Source of the DNA: Stemphylium vesicarium
Taxonomy: Eukaryota; Ascomycota; Dothideomycetes; Pleosporales; Pleosporaceae
Assembly (NCBI GenBank): GCA_004380135.1
Contig: QXCR01000060.1
Coordinates: 98,946 to 162,945, forward strand
Direction of reading: 5' to 3'
Length of the DNA: 64,000 nucleotides
Part shown: piece by piece, positions 41,301 through 52,782 of the stretch
How the letters are laid out: every line of letters begins with the position of its first letter
Numbering within the stretch: the first letter of the stretch is position 1
Position numbers and translations under genes: made by a program
Notes under the pieces: generated by a model
Told to the model about the DNA's origin: nothing
Seen by the model: the letters and a program-made list of their open reading frames with translations, nothing else
The model's database searches: none

Positions 41301-42634
41301 ATGTCGGACCCCAATGCCACATTGATCGAATGCCGGGTCGAGTATGCCGTTGGCAGTGCCATAATCGTGCTGCGTTTCTTCACGAGATGGAAGACACTGG
41401 GATGGCGAGGTTTCTATTGGGACGATTTCTTTGCGTTTTGGTCTTGGGTCTTCTTTACTATGATCTATGCCATGGTAGAATTCCTCAGTAAGTTGCCAGC
41501 GATGAGGAGGCATCACTGAGCAGCTCTATACTGACGCTTTCTAGACACCAAAGGAGCTCCTATAGCCCTGACGCAGGAGCAGCGCGAAGCTCTTCCGTCT
41601 GCGATGCAAAAATCAATGCGAGAAGGTGCAAAGGGCATGTTTGCCTCCTTCTACTTCTTAATATTTCTTGTTTGGAGTCTCAAGGGCTGTCTTATAATCT
41701 TATTCCTTCGTTTGACGTAAGTTTCTCAGTTCGTGCGAGAGGGTCTTTTCTTACGTTTTGATGCAGGAGAAGCACGCTTCTTTATCGATATGTGCAAGTC
41801 ATCGGCGGTGTATCGGTTGCGGCTTTCATCGCTGCAATTATCACGCAGAGCACGCATTGCTTGCCGTTGAAAAGAAATTGGCAGATTCTTCCTGACCCTG
41901 GGAAAGAGTGCTCAGCGGGTATTGTCATCAATATCGTCATTGCAGTGGGCAACGTCTTGTAAGTCCACTTGTCTCATGTCCATGACCTCAGCTAATCAAG
42001 TTGTTAGTGTCGACGCGATGTTGCTTGTTGTGCCTTTGTGGATACTCAAAGACGCACAGATCAGTCTTTGGCGGTAAGTTTGAGCGACTCTAAATATGCA
42101 TCAAGCGAGGCTAATATGCATCGACAGCAAAATCCGAATCGTCTTCCTCCTTTCCTTGGGTCTTTTCGTCATGGGAATGGCTACCGCCCGCTGTATCTTG
42201 TCTATTGGAACTTCGGTCCAAGTGGCTCTCGCCTCAGTGTGGGCACAGCGTGAAGCTGTAAGCTCAAGCATACCCCCATTTCTATCACGCCATTTTCTGA
42301 CACTTTACAACAGATTGTATCCATCTTCGCAGTCAACGCACCAGTCATCAACAGCCTCTTCAGAGCCGAGACGTGGGCAACAAGAAAGTCCTCCGGCGGT
42401 TACTCTTCGAAGAGGTCGTGCACGAACAACAGCAGTCTGGGGAAGAAGAAAAAGAGTGGCTTTGAGATCTACAAGATGACAAATATTGAGACTAAGATGA
42501 CGGACATCGAAACCAGCAGCAAGGAGAGTACTTCGGAACTGGTCAGCGGACAATCGTTGGTGCTAGTGCCTTCGCAGTGGCGCTGTTCTGCACGAGGAGG
42601 AAGTTCAGATGGACGGCCGGAACACATGGCTTAG
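41301..42634 (+). CDS. Fungal rhodopsin-domain integral membrane protein (355 aa, six exons)
   Basis: Exons 41301-41487, 41545-41716, 41767-41958, 42008-42073, 42128-42257, 42314-42634; the introns are 49-57 nt, donors GTAAGT or GTAAGC, and phases agree throughout. The product is a seven-helix protein of the fungal rhodopsin/Pth11-related type: CRVEYAVGSAIIVLRFFTRWKTLGWRGFYWDDFFAFWSW (TM1-2 with the conserved R, D and D), MFASFYFLIFLVWSLKGCLIILFL (TM3), VIGGVSVAAFIAAIITQ, the CLPLKRNWQILPDPGKEC loop, IVINIVIAVGNVFVDAMLLVVPLWIL, IRIVFLLSLGLFVMGMATARCIL and VSIFAVNAPVINSLFR. The tail is Ser/Lys-rich. Such proteins are plasma-membrane receptors or of unknown function; retinal binding is not implied. 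It lies upstream of an O-methyltransferase on the same strand. Confidence 0.85.
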
Positions 42635-43278
42635 AAAGCGCAAGGAATGGGAAAATGCTGATACTGCCACAGCTATCACGAGAGGCTTCGTCAGTCACCT
42701 TTAGTACAACGTTTCAATATTTCTCATCGATCATCCCGCACTTGCGCTCGGCCTTTCGATCACTTCGATAGCAATCGCATTCGTTCTATTATGCAGTACA
42801 TGGGGGCCAGAGTGGAGACGGACTTACAGAGAGTCTAGAGTCTATGCCAAAACTTTGCTCTCTCGGCCAAACGGTCCGCACCTGCTCTCGAGACTTCAAA
42901 ACCGAGCGAAGGATGCTGATCATATTGCGACCTGCAACACAAGGCCGCCTTCAAGCAAGACGCCTTCTTAACACACGAGTCAGATATAATATCAGAACCC
43001 ATGTTACGCTAAGGAACGCTCCCTTGCCTTTTCTCCACACCTGCCAAGACATTATTCCCGTCCGCGATAGGCGTTGCACTGGGGGTCTTACCGGATCCCG
43101 CAAGGTGTGGACCTTTTTGAGAGTCGCGAAGCTACTAAGATGTGTTCGACAAGTATGAAACCGCGATTCATGTTGACGAACCATAAGTACACCCCGCCAT
43201 CCCACCTTGTCTTTCCTTCCCTTTACGATTTACCCAACCTTCTTTCCTTCCCAAAATCGCAGCCAGAATATAGCAATC
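42635..43278. other. Intergenic, nothing recognised
   Basis: About 640 nt; promoter of the O-methyltransferase lies at the right end (pyrimidine-rich 43190-43260). Confidence 0.4.
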
Positions 43279-44633
43279 ATGCGTGTATATAGCGCAAATC
43301 ATGAAGACACCATAAAGTCCCTAGACTCCATCCAACCCACTCAGTTCGCTACCGACGCCGAACGGTATGAAGCCAAAGAAGCAGCGCGCCGCTTATTAAA
43401 CCGGCTCGAAACGCCGTTTGAGCAGGGTTGGAGACTTTCTTTCGAAACACCTGTTCTCGTCGCAGGCATCCAGACAGCGCTTGATCTGGGTATCTGGAAG
43501 AAATGGACCGAGGCGGACAAGAGGACGCCGGGTGCGGCTGTGAATTTGGAGCAAGTACTGGAGTGGGCGGACAAATTTGTTGAGTCGAATCTGTTGCGTG
43601 AGTGTGAATCCAGAAAGACTAAATGAACAAAGTAAATAGGAAGATGCGCTGATGCTTCTAATCTTGTAGGTAGGTTCTTTCGACACCTTGCTGCGCTCTA
43701 CGTCCTCGAAGAAACTGACGTGGACACCTGGAAACCAACACCATACTCCCTATCCCTCGGCGACACGGTATCGCACACGGATCAAATCACACAATGCGGG
43801 TATGCCTTCCATTCTTCCCTCTCTCTCAGCTTCTCGCGACAACATGCTAACACACCCTCAGCACTGACCATACCATCCCAACGGGCATAAACCTCCCGCG
43901 CTTCCTCCAAAAGCACAATTACTGCGAGCCCATTGATCTCCAAGCCCTCGACAACTACCGCGACATGACCAACGGCACCGATTTCTTCACACTCTGCGCC
44001 GCAGACCCAGAGGGCAAAGGAAGCAGTTTCATGGGTCTAATGACAGCGCTCCGAAACCACAAAATGGCCTGGACAGACGTCTACGACACTAACCGCATCA
44101 TCTCGGGCGCCGACATTTCCACCGGAAAACCCCTCTTCGTCGACATCGGTGGCGCCCACGGCCTCGATACATCGCGCCTTCTAGACAAACACCCCGACCT
44201 CCCCGCCGACGTGCTCATCCTGCAAGACACACCCGAAGTCGTCGCCATGCCCATTGAAAACCTCGATCCGCGGATAATAAAACAAGGCTACGACTTCTTC
44301 ACCCCGCAGCCCCAACTCCATGCTCGCGCATACTTCTTTCACGCCGTACCGCATGACTGGCCTGACGCGGATTGCGTGCGCATGTTCTCGCAGGTCAAAG
44401 CTGCGTTTAAGCGGGGGTACAGCAAGTTGCTTATTTATGAGGTTGTGCTGCCTAACAAGGGGGCGACGAGCTTGATGACGACGTTGGATTTGCAACTTAT
44501 GAATTGTACGAGTGGAATGGAGAGGACGGAGGGGCATTGGGAGAATTTGTTGGACATGGCTGGATTCAGGATTACGGGGATTTGGAGACATGCGAGGGCT
44601 GTGGAGAGTGTTATTGAGGCGGATTTGGTATGA
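43279..44633 (+). CDS. SAM-dependent O-methyltransferase (406 aa)
   Basis: Exons 43279-43597, 43670-43799 and 43862-44633; intron 1 is 72 nt and intron 2 is 62 nt with a GCTAAC branch; phases agree. This is a plant/fungal-type O-methyltransferase of the kind that methylates phenolic or polyketide hydroxyls. A helical dimerisation region occupies the N-terminal third (VLVAGIQTALDLGIWKKW, RFFRHLAALYVLEET). The SAM-binding motif LFVDIGGAHG is at about 241-250, then the acidic loop VLILQDTPEVVA, YFFHAVPHDWPDADCVRMFSQV around the catalytic-His region, KLLIYEVVLPNKGA, and the C-terminal GMERTEGHWENLLDMAGFRITGIW. No polyketide synthase is in the window, so the substrate is unknown. Confidence 0.92.
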
Positions 44634-45551
44634 GGTGTCGGAGTAGGGTGTGGTTTGGCAGGGTAGATGGGGGTTGAGGGTAGGGGTAAGATGGTATGGA
44701 AGTGTTCTTCCCCGTTCGTGGCTGTAGCAAGACTGACGCATAGTCGGTGGGGGCTGAGCGCACTGCAACACAGTGCTCGTGTATACTATACGTCAGTCTA
44801 AAATAAATCAGGGAATCCTCATGATCACGATTGAATTGGTAAACCTCATAAATCCAATGACTGCGAAGATGGTGTCGTTGCACGCAAGGGGTTTTGGCCC
44901 GGAGATGCACCATGCCGAATGCGATCTAGCGCATTTTGCGGATGTCACGCGCCCGCGTTGGCCTCTGGAGCTAACGCCCTCAACCACTCCGGTTGACGTG
45001 GCGACGGCTCTGATTGCCCATCATCTCTGTGCAGCACAGCTCGAAAACCTCGATGTCCACATTACATATGGTTTGCGCGATTGCGATTGAGCGACAATGA
45101 AGCTGACCAGTGACGTCACGACGCGTGGAGCTGCCGCTCAGGTCACCTCCCCGATATCCTGTCCACACAGCGAGGAAACGTTGATGGAAGACACCAGGAG
45201 TCACGGCGAACAAAGATAGACGTGGTCTATTCTGTGTAAGGCTATTGTTCTACTACCTACAACTGTACAAGTACGATGAGGAAGATTCGCCTTGAATCAG
45301 GCCCGCTATTGTAGGGCGCGCATATGACAAGCTCGCTCCGCCCACCGTGACTTCGCCCTTTGTCGGACCGTTGGCCAGCCTAACAAGAGATATAAAACAA
45401 CCCGGGCTGCTAGAGTTTTAGAGCCTCCTAACTCGATAGCAAGCATCTCTCCAACTTGCCTCCTACCCTGATCTTTCCGACCCCTACTTTAGCCCAACCC
45501 AACTGATCTTTTTACGATCATCAAAAGAGAATTTTTACCATCAAGGTCACG
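44634..45551. other. Intergenic with TATA box for the downstream gene
   Basis: About 920 nt. TATAAAA at 45391-45397 lies 155 nt before the start codon at 45552 in an otherwise ordinary promoter. Confidence 0.5.
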
Positions 45552-46517
45552 ATGTCGAACAACGTTTTCGAGACAGCCACCAGTGCCCTCCGGGCCAGGC
45601 AGCGAATTCGGGACCACATCTACCAAACGCCACTCATCCCCGCAAGAGAGGTGGGCAAAAACTACGGATCCACCGTGCTGTTCAAAGCCGAAAATTTTCA
45701 GCACACAGGATCGTTCAAGCTACGCGGCGCCATGTCCAAACTCTCCGCTCAATCCGGCAACGTGCGAATGATCACCGCATCTTCTGGAAACCACGGTATC
45801 GGCACTGCATGCGCTGCTGGAAAACTTGGCAAAAAAGTCACGGTCGTTCTTCCGGAAAGCGTCACAAAAGCCAAACTGGAAAAGATCAGAGCTTATGGGG
45901 TCGAGGTTGTACTGCATGGTGCGGACACTGGGATAGCTGAACAGCATGCGCAACACCTGGCTGCTACCCAAGGATACAAGTATATATCGCCATACAATGA
46001 CCCTGACATCATCGCCGGCCAGGGAACAATTGGCCTTGAGATTCTTGAGCAGTGCAAGCAACCCGATAGTATCTTTGTTGCAATGGGAGGCGGAGGGCTT
46101 ATCAGCGGTATCGGCTCGGTCATGAAAACTTTTAGCCCGCAAACTAAGATCTATGGTGTCTCTGCAACAAACTCAAAGGCCCTCGCCGAATCTATGGCAG
46201 CCGGACACGTCGTGGAGACTGAACATTTGGATACGCTAGCTGATGGTGTGGCTGGAGGTCTTGATTTGGATACAATCACACTTCCTTTGGCAATGTCAGT
46301 CGTCGACGAGGTGATCGAATGCGATGAATCTGAGATCCAGGCTGCGCTGAAGACGCTGGCTTTTGACGAGACTTTGATCGTGGAAGGCTCTGCGGCTTTA
46401 GCTCTTGCGGGATTTAACAAGGTTACTGAGGCTGTGAGGGGGCAAACGAGTGTACTTATCATGTGCGGCGCGAATGTTAGTCGGGAGTTTATTGGGAAGG
46501 AGATACTCAGCTCTTGA
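45552..46517 (+). CDS. PLP-dependent threonine/serine dehydratase or racemase-like enzyme (321 aa)
   Basis: An intronless fold-type II PLP enzyme. The cofactor lysine is Lys56 in SFKLRGA (HTGSFKLRGAMSKL). The phosphate and substrate loop is TASSGNHGIGTA (about 74-85) and the PLP-phosphate glycine loop is MGGGGLISGIGS (about 176-187). SVLIMCGANVS near the C-terminus is the usual end block. At 321 residues it has only the catalytic domain, without the regulatory ACT-like domains of biosynthetic threonine deaminase. That fits catabolic threonine/serine dehydratases, serine racemase or hydroxy-aspartate dehydratase, which sequence alone does not separate. The start ATG at 45552 follows a clear TATA promoter. 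A role in modifying an amino acid for a neighbouring pathway is possible. Confidence 0.92.
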   Translation: MSNNVFETATSALRARQRIRDHIYQTPLIPAREVGKNYGSTVLFKAENFQHTGSFKLRGAMSKLSAQSGNVRMITASSGNHGIGTACAAGKLGKKVTVVLPESVTKAKLEKIRAYGVEVVLHGADTGIAEQHAQHLAATQGYKYISPYNDPDIIAGQGTIGLEILEQCKQPDSIFVAMGGGGLISGIGSVMKTFSPQTKIYGVSATNSKALAESMAAGHVVETEHLDTLADGVAGGLDLDTITLPLAMSVVDEVIECDESEIQAALKTLAFDETLIVEGSAALALAGFNKVTEAVRGQTSVLIMCGANVSREFIGKEILSS

Positions 46518-46789
46518 GCGTTCATGAATCGATAAGATAACGTTGCGCGCGCTGCGATTACTACCACGCGGTTTGGTGTGGTGGTTTCATCAATTATTCT
46601 ACTCATTTCGATCGTAACTCAAGCTGGTAGTTAATACCCCTCAACCTCGTCTAACCAATATTGTATTCAAGGCCAGTCGCGTCCCAAGTACCCCATGCAA
46701 CACAATCGCATGTTCCCTCAACCATCCATGTCAACATCTCTATCTCCATCTCCATCTGCATATTCCTTCCCATCTCTGCCCGCTGACCC

Positions 46790-47079
46790 CTATCCCCCGC
46801 CCCTCTCCTCCTCACCCACATGCCCAATCTTAATCTGCAGCAGGCAACTCTCCCGCGCCGCCGGCTCGCGACATCCCTGGCACGTTTGGCCATACCACAA
46901 ATGCGCCCTGTCGGCTTCAGTGGTGCGTGCAGGCACTTCGATGTGACCTTATACGATACACAGAGTTTGGTTCATGCTGTTGCATTCCTTGTTGGCGCAG
47001 CGCCAGATCCAGCTCTTGGTGAGGTCGCCATGTTGAGACTGCGGGAAGCAAAGATCCAATCTCTCACCCTCTCAATTTG
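46790..47079 (-). pseudogene. Possible decayed small Cys-containing protein gene
   Basis: One minus-strand frame is open from about 47079 to a stop at 46790 except for TAA at 46949-46951. Both halves look protein-like: before it DLTKSWIWRCANKECNSMNQ, after it HIEVPARTTEADRAHLWYGQ then TCQGCREPAARESCLLQIKI. The CxxxxC and CxxC spacing suggests a small zinc-ribbon protein. I see neither a start codon nor a plausible intron that would remove the TAA. It could equally be chance. Confidence 0.25.
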
Positions 47080-47262
47080 TGCGGAACGTCATCACAAAAT
47101 GCATCTTCGTATCATGACAATCATGGGGACACAAGATGGATGAAGCGCGAGCGTAAATTCGCAGGGCAAGTTGCTTTCATCCAGTGCTCACCAGGTTCAT
47201 ACCCCACAATCCTAATCTCTCCATATCTTGTCCCTACTCAACCCATTTCCAGCCACGCCGTT

Positions 47263-48552
47263 TTAGCACTTACGCCTCAGCTTCAGATCCTCGTAAGCGG
47301 CACGATCAGAGTCCAAAGGAACGCCTATCTCCGGCAAGCTCGCAGCATACTCCAACTCCCACCGACCATCGAGACCCTCGCACAGAACTCCTACCAGCAG
47401 TGCTATCATCTTGGAAGCGAACTCCTTCGTAGCTGGGTGGTCGGCAGTGCAGTAATAGGCAAACGGCATGTACCCGACCTTCTCTTCCGCTCCCTTCAAG
47501 CCATCCTTTGCCTTTCTGTAGTCCACAAAAGCGCCTTCTTCTTCCGGCCGTGCAGCTTGCTCGTAGAACTTTTGCCTCTCCGGAAAAGCAATTGCTTCCC
47601 AACGTTCAGGACGGTATGCAGACGGGTCTGAGCCGGCAAGAACTTCAAATCTGTGGCACTCTTCGATGTTCGCAGCGACTTGCTTCCCATCGAAAGAGCG
47701 ATGCACACGATGGGTTGGCGGATACAGCCGTAGTGCTTCTTTGACGATTTCCGACGGCCTGACCTGTCCATTTGTTGTTTTGTCTTTGTGAAAAGCTTGG
47801 TTAGGAGTACAAATCGAATGACGGAGGTCTTCGACGTAGCCTCGCATGATGGCAATCCATGCGGCAGCGTTGGGTGCGTTACGATGACCGACTTCCAGGA
47901 AGCAGCGCAGGACGACCCTCCACATGGTCTCGTAAGCTGGTAGAAGGAGGTTCATCGGGTTCTGCTTTGGTACCAACGGATCGGTAGCCGTGGTAGCTTG
48001 AGATGCGCTGGTCACGCGACGCAGTCCGGCATGCAGCTTCTCTTCGTCTTTCCACTCTGGGAGCTGCAGGTCCGCTCTCTTGCTCTCGATCCATAGCTCG
48101 TTGATTCGCCGGCCAATGTACTTGACATCGTCGAAGGAGGTTTCGCTCGTCGCTAGTGCCTCCGGAGCACCTTCAAAAAGGTAGCATAGCGACAGCTTCA
48201 GCACGATGTACTGAGTAAGCTCCGTCAGCCTGATAATATCGGTCTCGGATTTTTCGAGATACTCTTCGAAGAATGTGGTGGCCTGGTTGCACAGATCGGT
48301 CCAATCTCCGTCGTCCGTCCGACCTTCCATTTTCATCGCCCTCCACATTAGCTTCTCGACCATGTCGATGAACGGTCTCTTGGGGTCGGTAGCATTGGTG
48401 AAGATATTATCAATTCCAAAGACTTTCTTGAGTCTTTCGTTGGGCTCTGTCCGTGCTTGTTGCGAATTTGAGACCTTCTTTCCGCCCGGTTGAAACTTGA
48501 TGATCCGTGCGCATTCCTCCGCCTTCTTCATTTCTTCTGCAATGTCGGACAT
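47263..48552 (-). CDS. Cytochrome P450-like protein with atypical haem-loop (429 aa)
   Basis: An intronless frame. I take the start at ATG 48552 (MSDIAEEMKKAEE), since the open stretch up to ATG 48660 looks like 5' leader. The ExxR helix is KEALRLYPPTHRVHRSF, followed by FEVLAGSDPSAYRPERWE, the usual PERF/PERW region. The Cys loop is non-canonical: GYMPFAYYCTADHPATKEFASKMIALLVG, with PFxxxC followed by an A-rich L-helix instead of FxxGxRxCxG. Several fungal P450-like families carry such shortened loops, so it may still bind haem. The N-terminus lacks the usual membrane anchor, and the protein is about 70 residues shorter than typical P450s. Substrate unknown. Confidence 0.75.
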   Translation of the reverse strand: MSDIAEEMKKAEECARIIKFQPGGKKVSNSQQARTEPNERLKKVFGIDNIFTNATDPKRPFIDMVEKLMWRAMKMEGRTDDGDWTDLCNQATTFFEEYLEKSETDIIRLTELTQYIVLKLSLCYLFEGAPEALATSETSFDDVKYIGRRINELWIESKRADLQLPEWKDEEKLHAGLRRVTSASQATTATDPLVPKQNPMNLLLPAYETMWRVVLRCFLEVGHRNAPNAAAWIAIMRGYVEDLRHSICTPNQAFHKDKTTNGQVRPSEIVKEALRLYPPTHRVHRSFDGKQVAANIEECHRFEVLAGSDPSAYRPERWEAIAFPERQKFYEQAARPEEEGAFVDYRKAKDGLKGAEEKVGYMPFAYYCTADHPATKEFASKMIALLVGVLCEGLDGRWELEYAASLPEIGVPLDSDRAAYEDLKLRRKC

Positions 48553-51500
48553 CTTGGTGGTTGAAGTATCGTGTGAGTGTTTTGAACGAGCATTCTGGAG
48601 GAAAGAGAGGGATCCCTTTATGCGATACACCTTGATTGCTCCCTTGCCGGGTAAGCTCATGTGTTTTCAATGCGACACCTTGGGATGAATCAAATGGTCT
48701 CGCAAACGAGTTTGGGCGTGGAATATGACGGTACAACAAAGAGAGTGTGATCCCATCAGACAATGATCCAAGCAAGCATTTGGGAACCACTCAGCGCGTG
48801 CAGACATTCTGTACCCTGGTTTGTCGTAATCCATCTGTCGTGGTTCGCACATTAGTGATAAGCCATGCCCCGCTGCAGAGCCGCTTCTCCAAAAACATAG
48901 ACCATAGACTCAACATGAACGAGCCTTGGTACCGACCCGTGGGCCTCATAAAATAGCGCCATGCGAGTGTGCATAAGAGCTCTACGATGCGACGTATCGC
49001 TTGCTAACACGAGCAGTCCACGGCGGCTAGCAACACTGTGGATTCATATGCACAGCGTGTGAAACAATCGGCGTCGTTTGGGTAAGCAAATAAAAAGATC
49101 GGAATGCAACACAAAGACCCATGAGACCAGGTACAGAAAGATCATGAGAGTAAAGTTGTGTGCAAAAGCAAAAAGAGAATGTTGTGTTGCATCGGCCGGG
49201 AATCTTGAGAACTGTTAGTTGGATGTATCGAACACTAGGCTGAATGCTAGACTTACCGAACCCGGGGCTAGCCGAAGTTGTCCTGAATTGATGGCAACGG
49301 CTAATTTTACCACTAAACCACCGATGCTGATGGTGTGAATGGATGGTTCACGTGATTTGATGGAAGACTTGATCATTTAATCAAATATGATGGCGAGAGA
49401 CAGAAGAACACCAACTTGTTCGTATCGGGTATCGTCAAGGTAAGAGAGATATGGGTGGATGTGGGGGGGAGGGGTCTTGCAAATTTGCTCGCTTAGGCAT
49501 ATCAAGTCGCCTGGCCCCGTTAGAAGCCCAGCGAAATCTCTTTCTCGATCCTCACAGTGTTGATATAGTACTATCCGCTGGAGAGATCGGGGCCTGGCGG
49601 TACCTGTAGTCTGCTTCAGGATCTCAGTCTGACACATGGGAAGCGGAGGATCCGCTTCTTGAGGCTCATCCCCACCAGTGACAGCAATAGGCAGACTGGG
49701 TCCTTGGAGATGTGTGCTTGGCCTTCTGGTGCCATGAAATTGCCCATACTCTAATTCGCATATGGCCATCTATGGTGACACTGGGGGAACGTGTGCGACG
49801 AAAAGGAAAGATGAGAGAAGTTGAAGCAGCTACTCTTGCATTGCACGCGAATCACACAAAAACCACATGTCACGGAATCTAACAGCGACGCCATGAACGA
49901 CGCGGCTGTGGACGATGACAGACTGTTCCATGTTACCCATATGTCATATGAGAAGGAGCAGAAAAGGCCACGCCCGGAACTTGACAGTAGACACATGCGA
50001 GGACAACGCAGGTATATCGAAGCATTCCTCTGTGCACCCACTGCGGCTCCGCCGGACCAGCATACCTCGACCCCATTCACATGAAGATTGTGGATGCACG
50101 TTCATTGCGTCATCGGTAAGCTTCATCGCGAGATGCGTCTGCATACGAACAACCGGTCTCTTTTCGGATCATAAGCAGGGCATAACGGGACGGGCAACGA
50201 TACCTGTGCTACCGGGGTTCGGGGGCGGCGTCGGTGTCGGCATTCAGGATTCACCCGCGTACCGGGGCGTCAAATCTCGCTTTTCAGGCCTTGTGGACCC
50301 TGTCGCACTAGCGCACGTGTATGTCCTGAAAACACGCGCCAAAAGCGATCTTACGGCCGTCTCGGGCTGATTAGAATCCAACATAGTCGGCTTGGTCGAG
50401 CAATAGCCATTTCTAATTAATACTACCGCTGATGAGTGATACTACCTAGGTACTGCCTATGAGTAATACTGCAGCGACTACAATGTCATTCTACCCAAGT
50501 AAGTAGTCACTTGGAATCCAGCTACCACCGATACCAGTATTGCGTCCTTTGTGGTCGGCCTGTATCTACCTTGGAACAAACATGAACGCATAGATGGAAA
50601 CCTAATCATGCACCCAACAATAGGCGTAAGTCGTTATTCTTCTGGTAAGTAGGGTCTCGATTGCGTGTTTCGTTGGCGCCAAGACGCAATCGGCGCTATG
50701 TTTTTCCGCGGTACCCTGATAACCGTCGACCCTTGAACCATCTAACTACTTGCAAACAGACCCCGACAACTTGCAGCGCGCAAGTTTCAGCCCCGGCACA
50801 TCAACCTCGCCCAACACCACATCGAATCGCAATCTCGGTGGCCAAGGTTTTGATTCTATTGGCCGATTGTCGACTCATTCATGAGTACCTACGCATCTCC
50901 GCCGTGAAGGCACCATAGTCGCGAGGCAGAATAGCAACTCGCCAAAACACTCCCCAGTCTATACCCGGAAGTTCGACGATATAAAGGCTTACCAGTTCTC
51001 TAATTTCCGTGGACATCTCAATACTCAATTATCCTAGCAGATCACTACTTTATCCTCACGCCAGAGGGCATAGGTTCGTGCTTTTCACGACGATCAGGAT
51101 GTTGATGACTAAGGACTGTGAATGGCTTCACTTTCCCACCGAGATCGTTCCCCGAACGCACACCAAGTCGCATCGTACCCACATCCCCGCGCGCGCCATG
51201 AGTGGGGACAATCCAAAGCGGCGTGGAGGTCGCAGCGCTCCTCTTGGTGACTGGGAGGATCCACGCCGCGATGACGGTGAGGGGACAGCCAAAGGAAAGG
51301 CACCCACCGAATTTACTTCCCAGTTCCATGGTAACTTCGGCCATGGTAGTGGTACGAACGATGTCTCATGCTAGATGATGCGTCGTTCAAAGTCAGCTCA
51401 ACATCCCTGGCCGTCCGATCGGATCAGGTTGCAGGTTTTAGTGACTTGACGGCTCACACCAGTCTATGAGCTTTTGCGTACTGTAGTTGATTGCCGTATA

Positions 51501-52782
51501 CAAACGCTCGCAAAATGACGCAACAACCGTGATGTATCGAATGTAGATTCTGTTTTATCTATGACATGCTAGATCCAAGTATAGCCTAATAAGCATACTG
51601 TTTGACACCTGCATGGCCCGCCATCTAGTTTTGGGCCTAGTGCGAACACCACACCTAATGCCAAGTCCTTTAGCGCACTGAATCGGTGCCCGCGGGGAGC
51701 GAGCATCAACACTCATCTCAAATGTTGCTCGTCGCCCACCTTCACATCCAAGGCATCTATGCACGTAATCATTGCTGAATGCGTACCGGCTTCCGGAATG
51801 CTCCCACGCCGAGATAACGATGCCTTCCATTCGGCAGTTGCTGCTCGATGAGCTAATATCACGGTGCAGTCGGTCCTACTGCCAAGGAGTCTTTGTCCGC
51901 GTACCCATTGTACGATGCTCGATGTACGACCGGAATGTAGGAGTAATCATGCTTTTTCGCGTTTGTACCGGAGCTAACCGAGATGAGACGTCGTTTCACG
52001 AACGCATCTGGGGCGTAGGACAAGCTGTCAGGGTTGTGGATACATGCCTGCTGGTGCGAGAGTTCGGACTGTCGAAGGCGCGAACCGCGAGCTTAATTGT
52101 ATACACAACCAAAACTCGGGGAGCTCCCGCAACCGGCGTCCATGAGGACAGGTAAGCGCAAAGTCAACTTACGTGGGGGATGACACTACGTCGTTGATTC
52201 ACAGCGGACCGGTATCCAGGGATTTGGTGGTTGTTCGATGCCTGGTGCGCCTCGGCCGAGCCCTGATCGATGGCTTGGGTGTTAGCCCACCGACAAAAAG
52301 TACAGCCCTGCCCCACTGTATCAACGCTCGACGCGGGAGCCAACATTATCTTTGTCGCAGGGTATGTCTCGCTCCAGAACACTCCTGGCTGCACCTGAAA
52401 ACCGCCACGGACGAATCTTCTAGCCAATCACGACTTCCCATGCAGGGCTCGCTCCAGTCATACTCGGCGCCCGTGGCTTCCATGCATCAAATAAGCTTTT
52501 CGTGCGTGCGAAGGGACTACACACCCTGCCTGGGACGTCAATGATGCTGGCTCCGCTCGGAGCCGTGAATGCGTCCGAGTGTATCTTCTCGGCCTGTTGT
52601 AGACAGCGGGTATCCACAACATGTTTTCCAGGTGCTCCTTTATATAGGGTTAACCTCAGTCTTACCCCAAACACATGATCAACTCCGCCGCTTCCCATAG
52701 CCGACACCCCTCTTACACTAATTAATTGTCGCTTTGCGAACGGAAGACAATTTTATCATCACGCGGTTCGAACGACACAATC
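48553..52782. other. Gene-poor 4.2-kb region
   Basis: No ORF here has recognisable protein features on either strand. Nearly identical short repeats GATGAGTGATACTAC and TATGAGTAATACTGC occur at about 50432-50476 around the palindrome TACCTAGGTA. The last 150 nt should contain the ABC transporter promoter (TTTATATAGGG near 52640). It may be a decayed transposon insertion or relic genes too diverged to read by eye. Confidence 0.4.

Noticed and set aside
52760..52775. GGTTCGAAC as a tRNA B box
   Set aside because: No A box or acceptor-stem pairing fits around it; it lies in the leader of the ABC transporter gene.
48553..52782. Transposon in the gene-poor region
   Set aside because: I looked for terminal repeats, a reverse transcriptase or transposase frame and found none. 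Small ORFs here have no such motifs.
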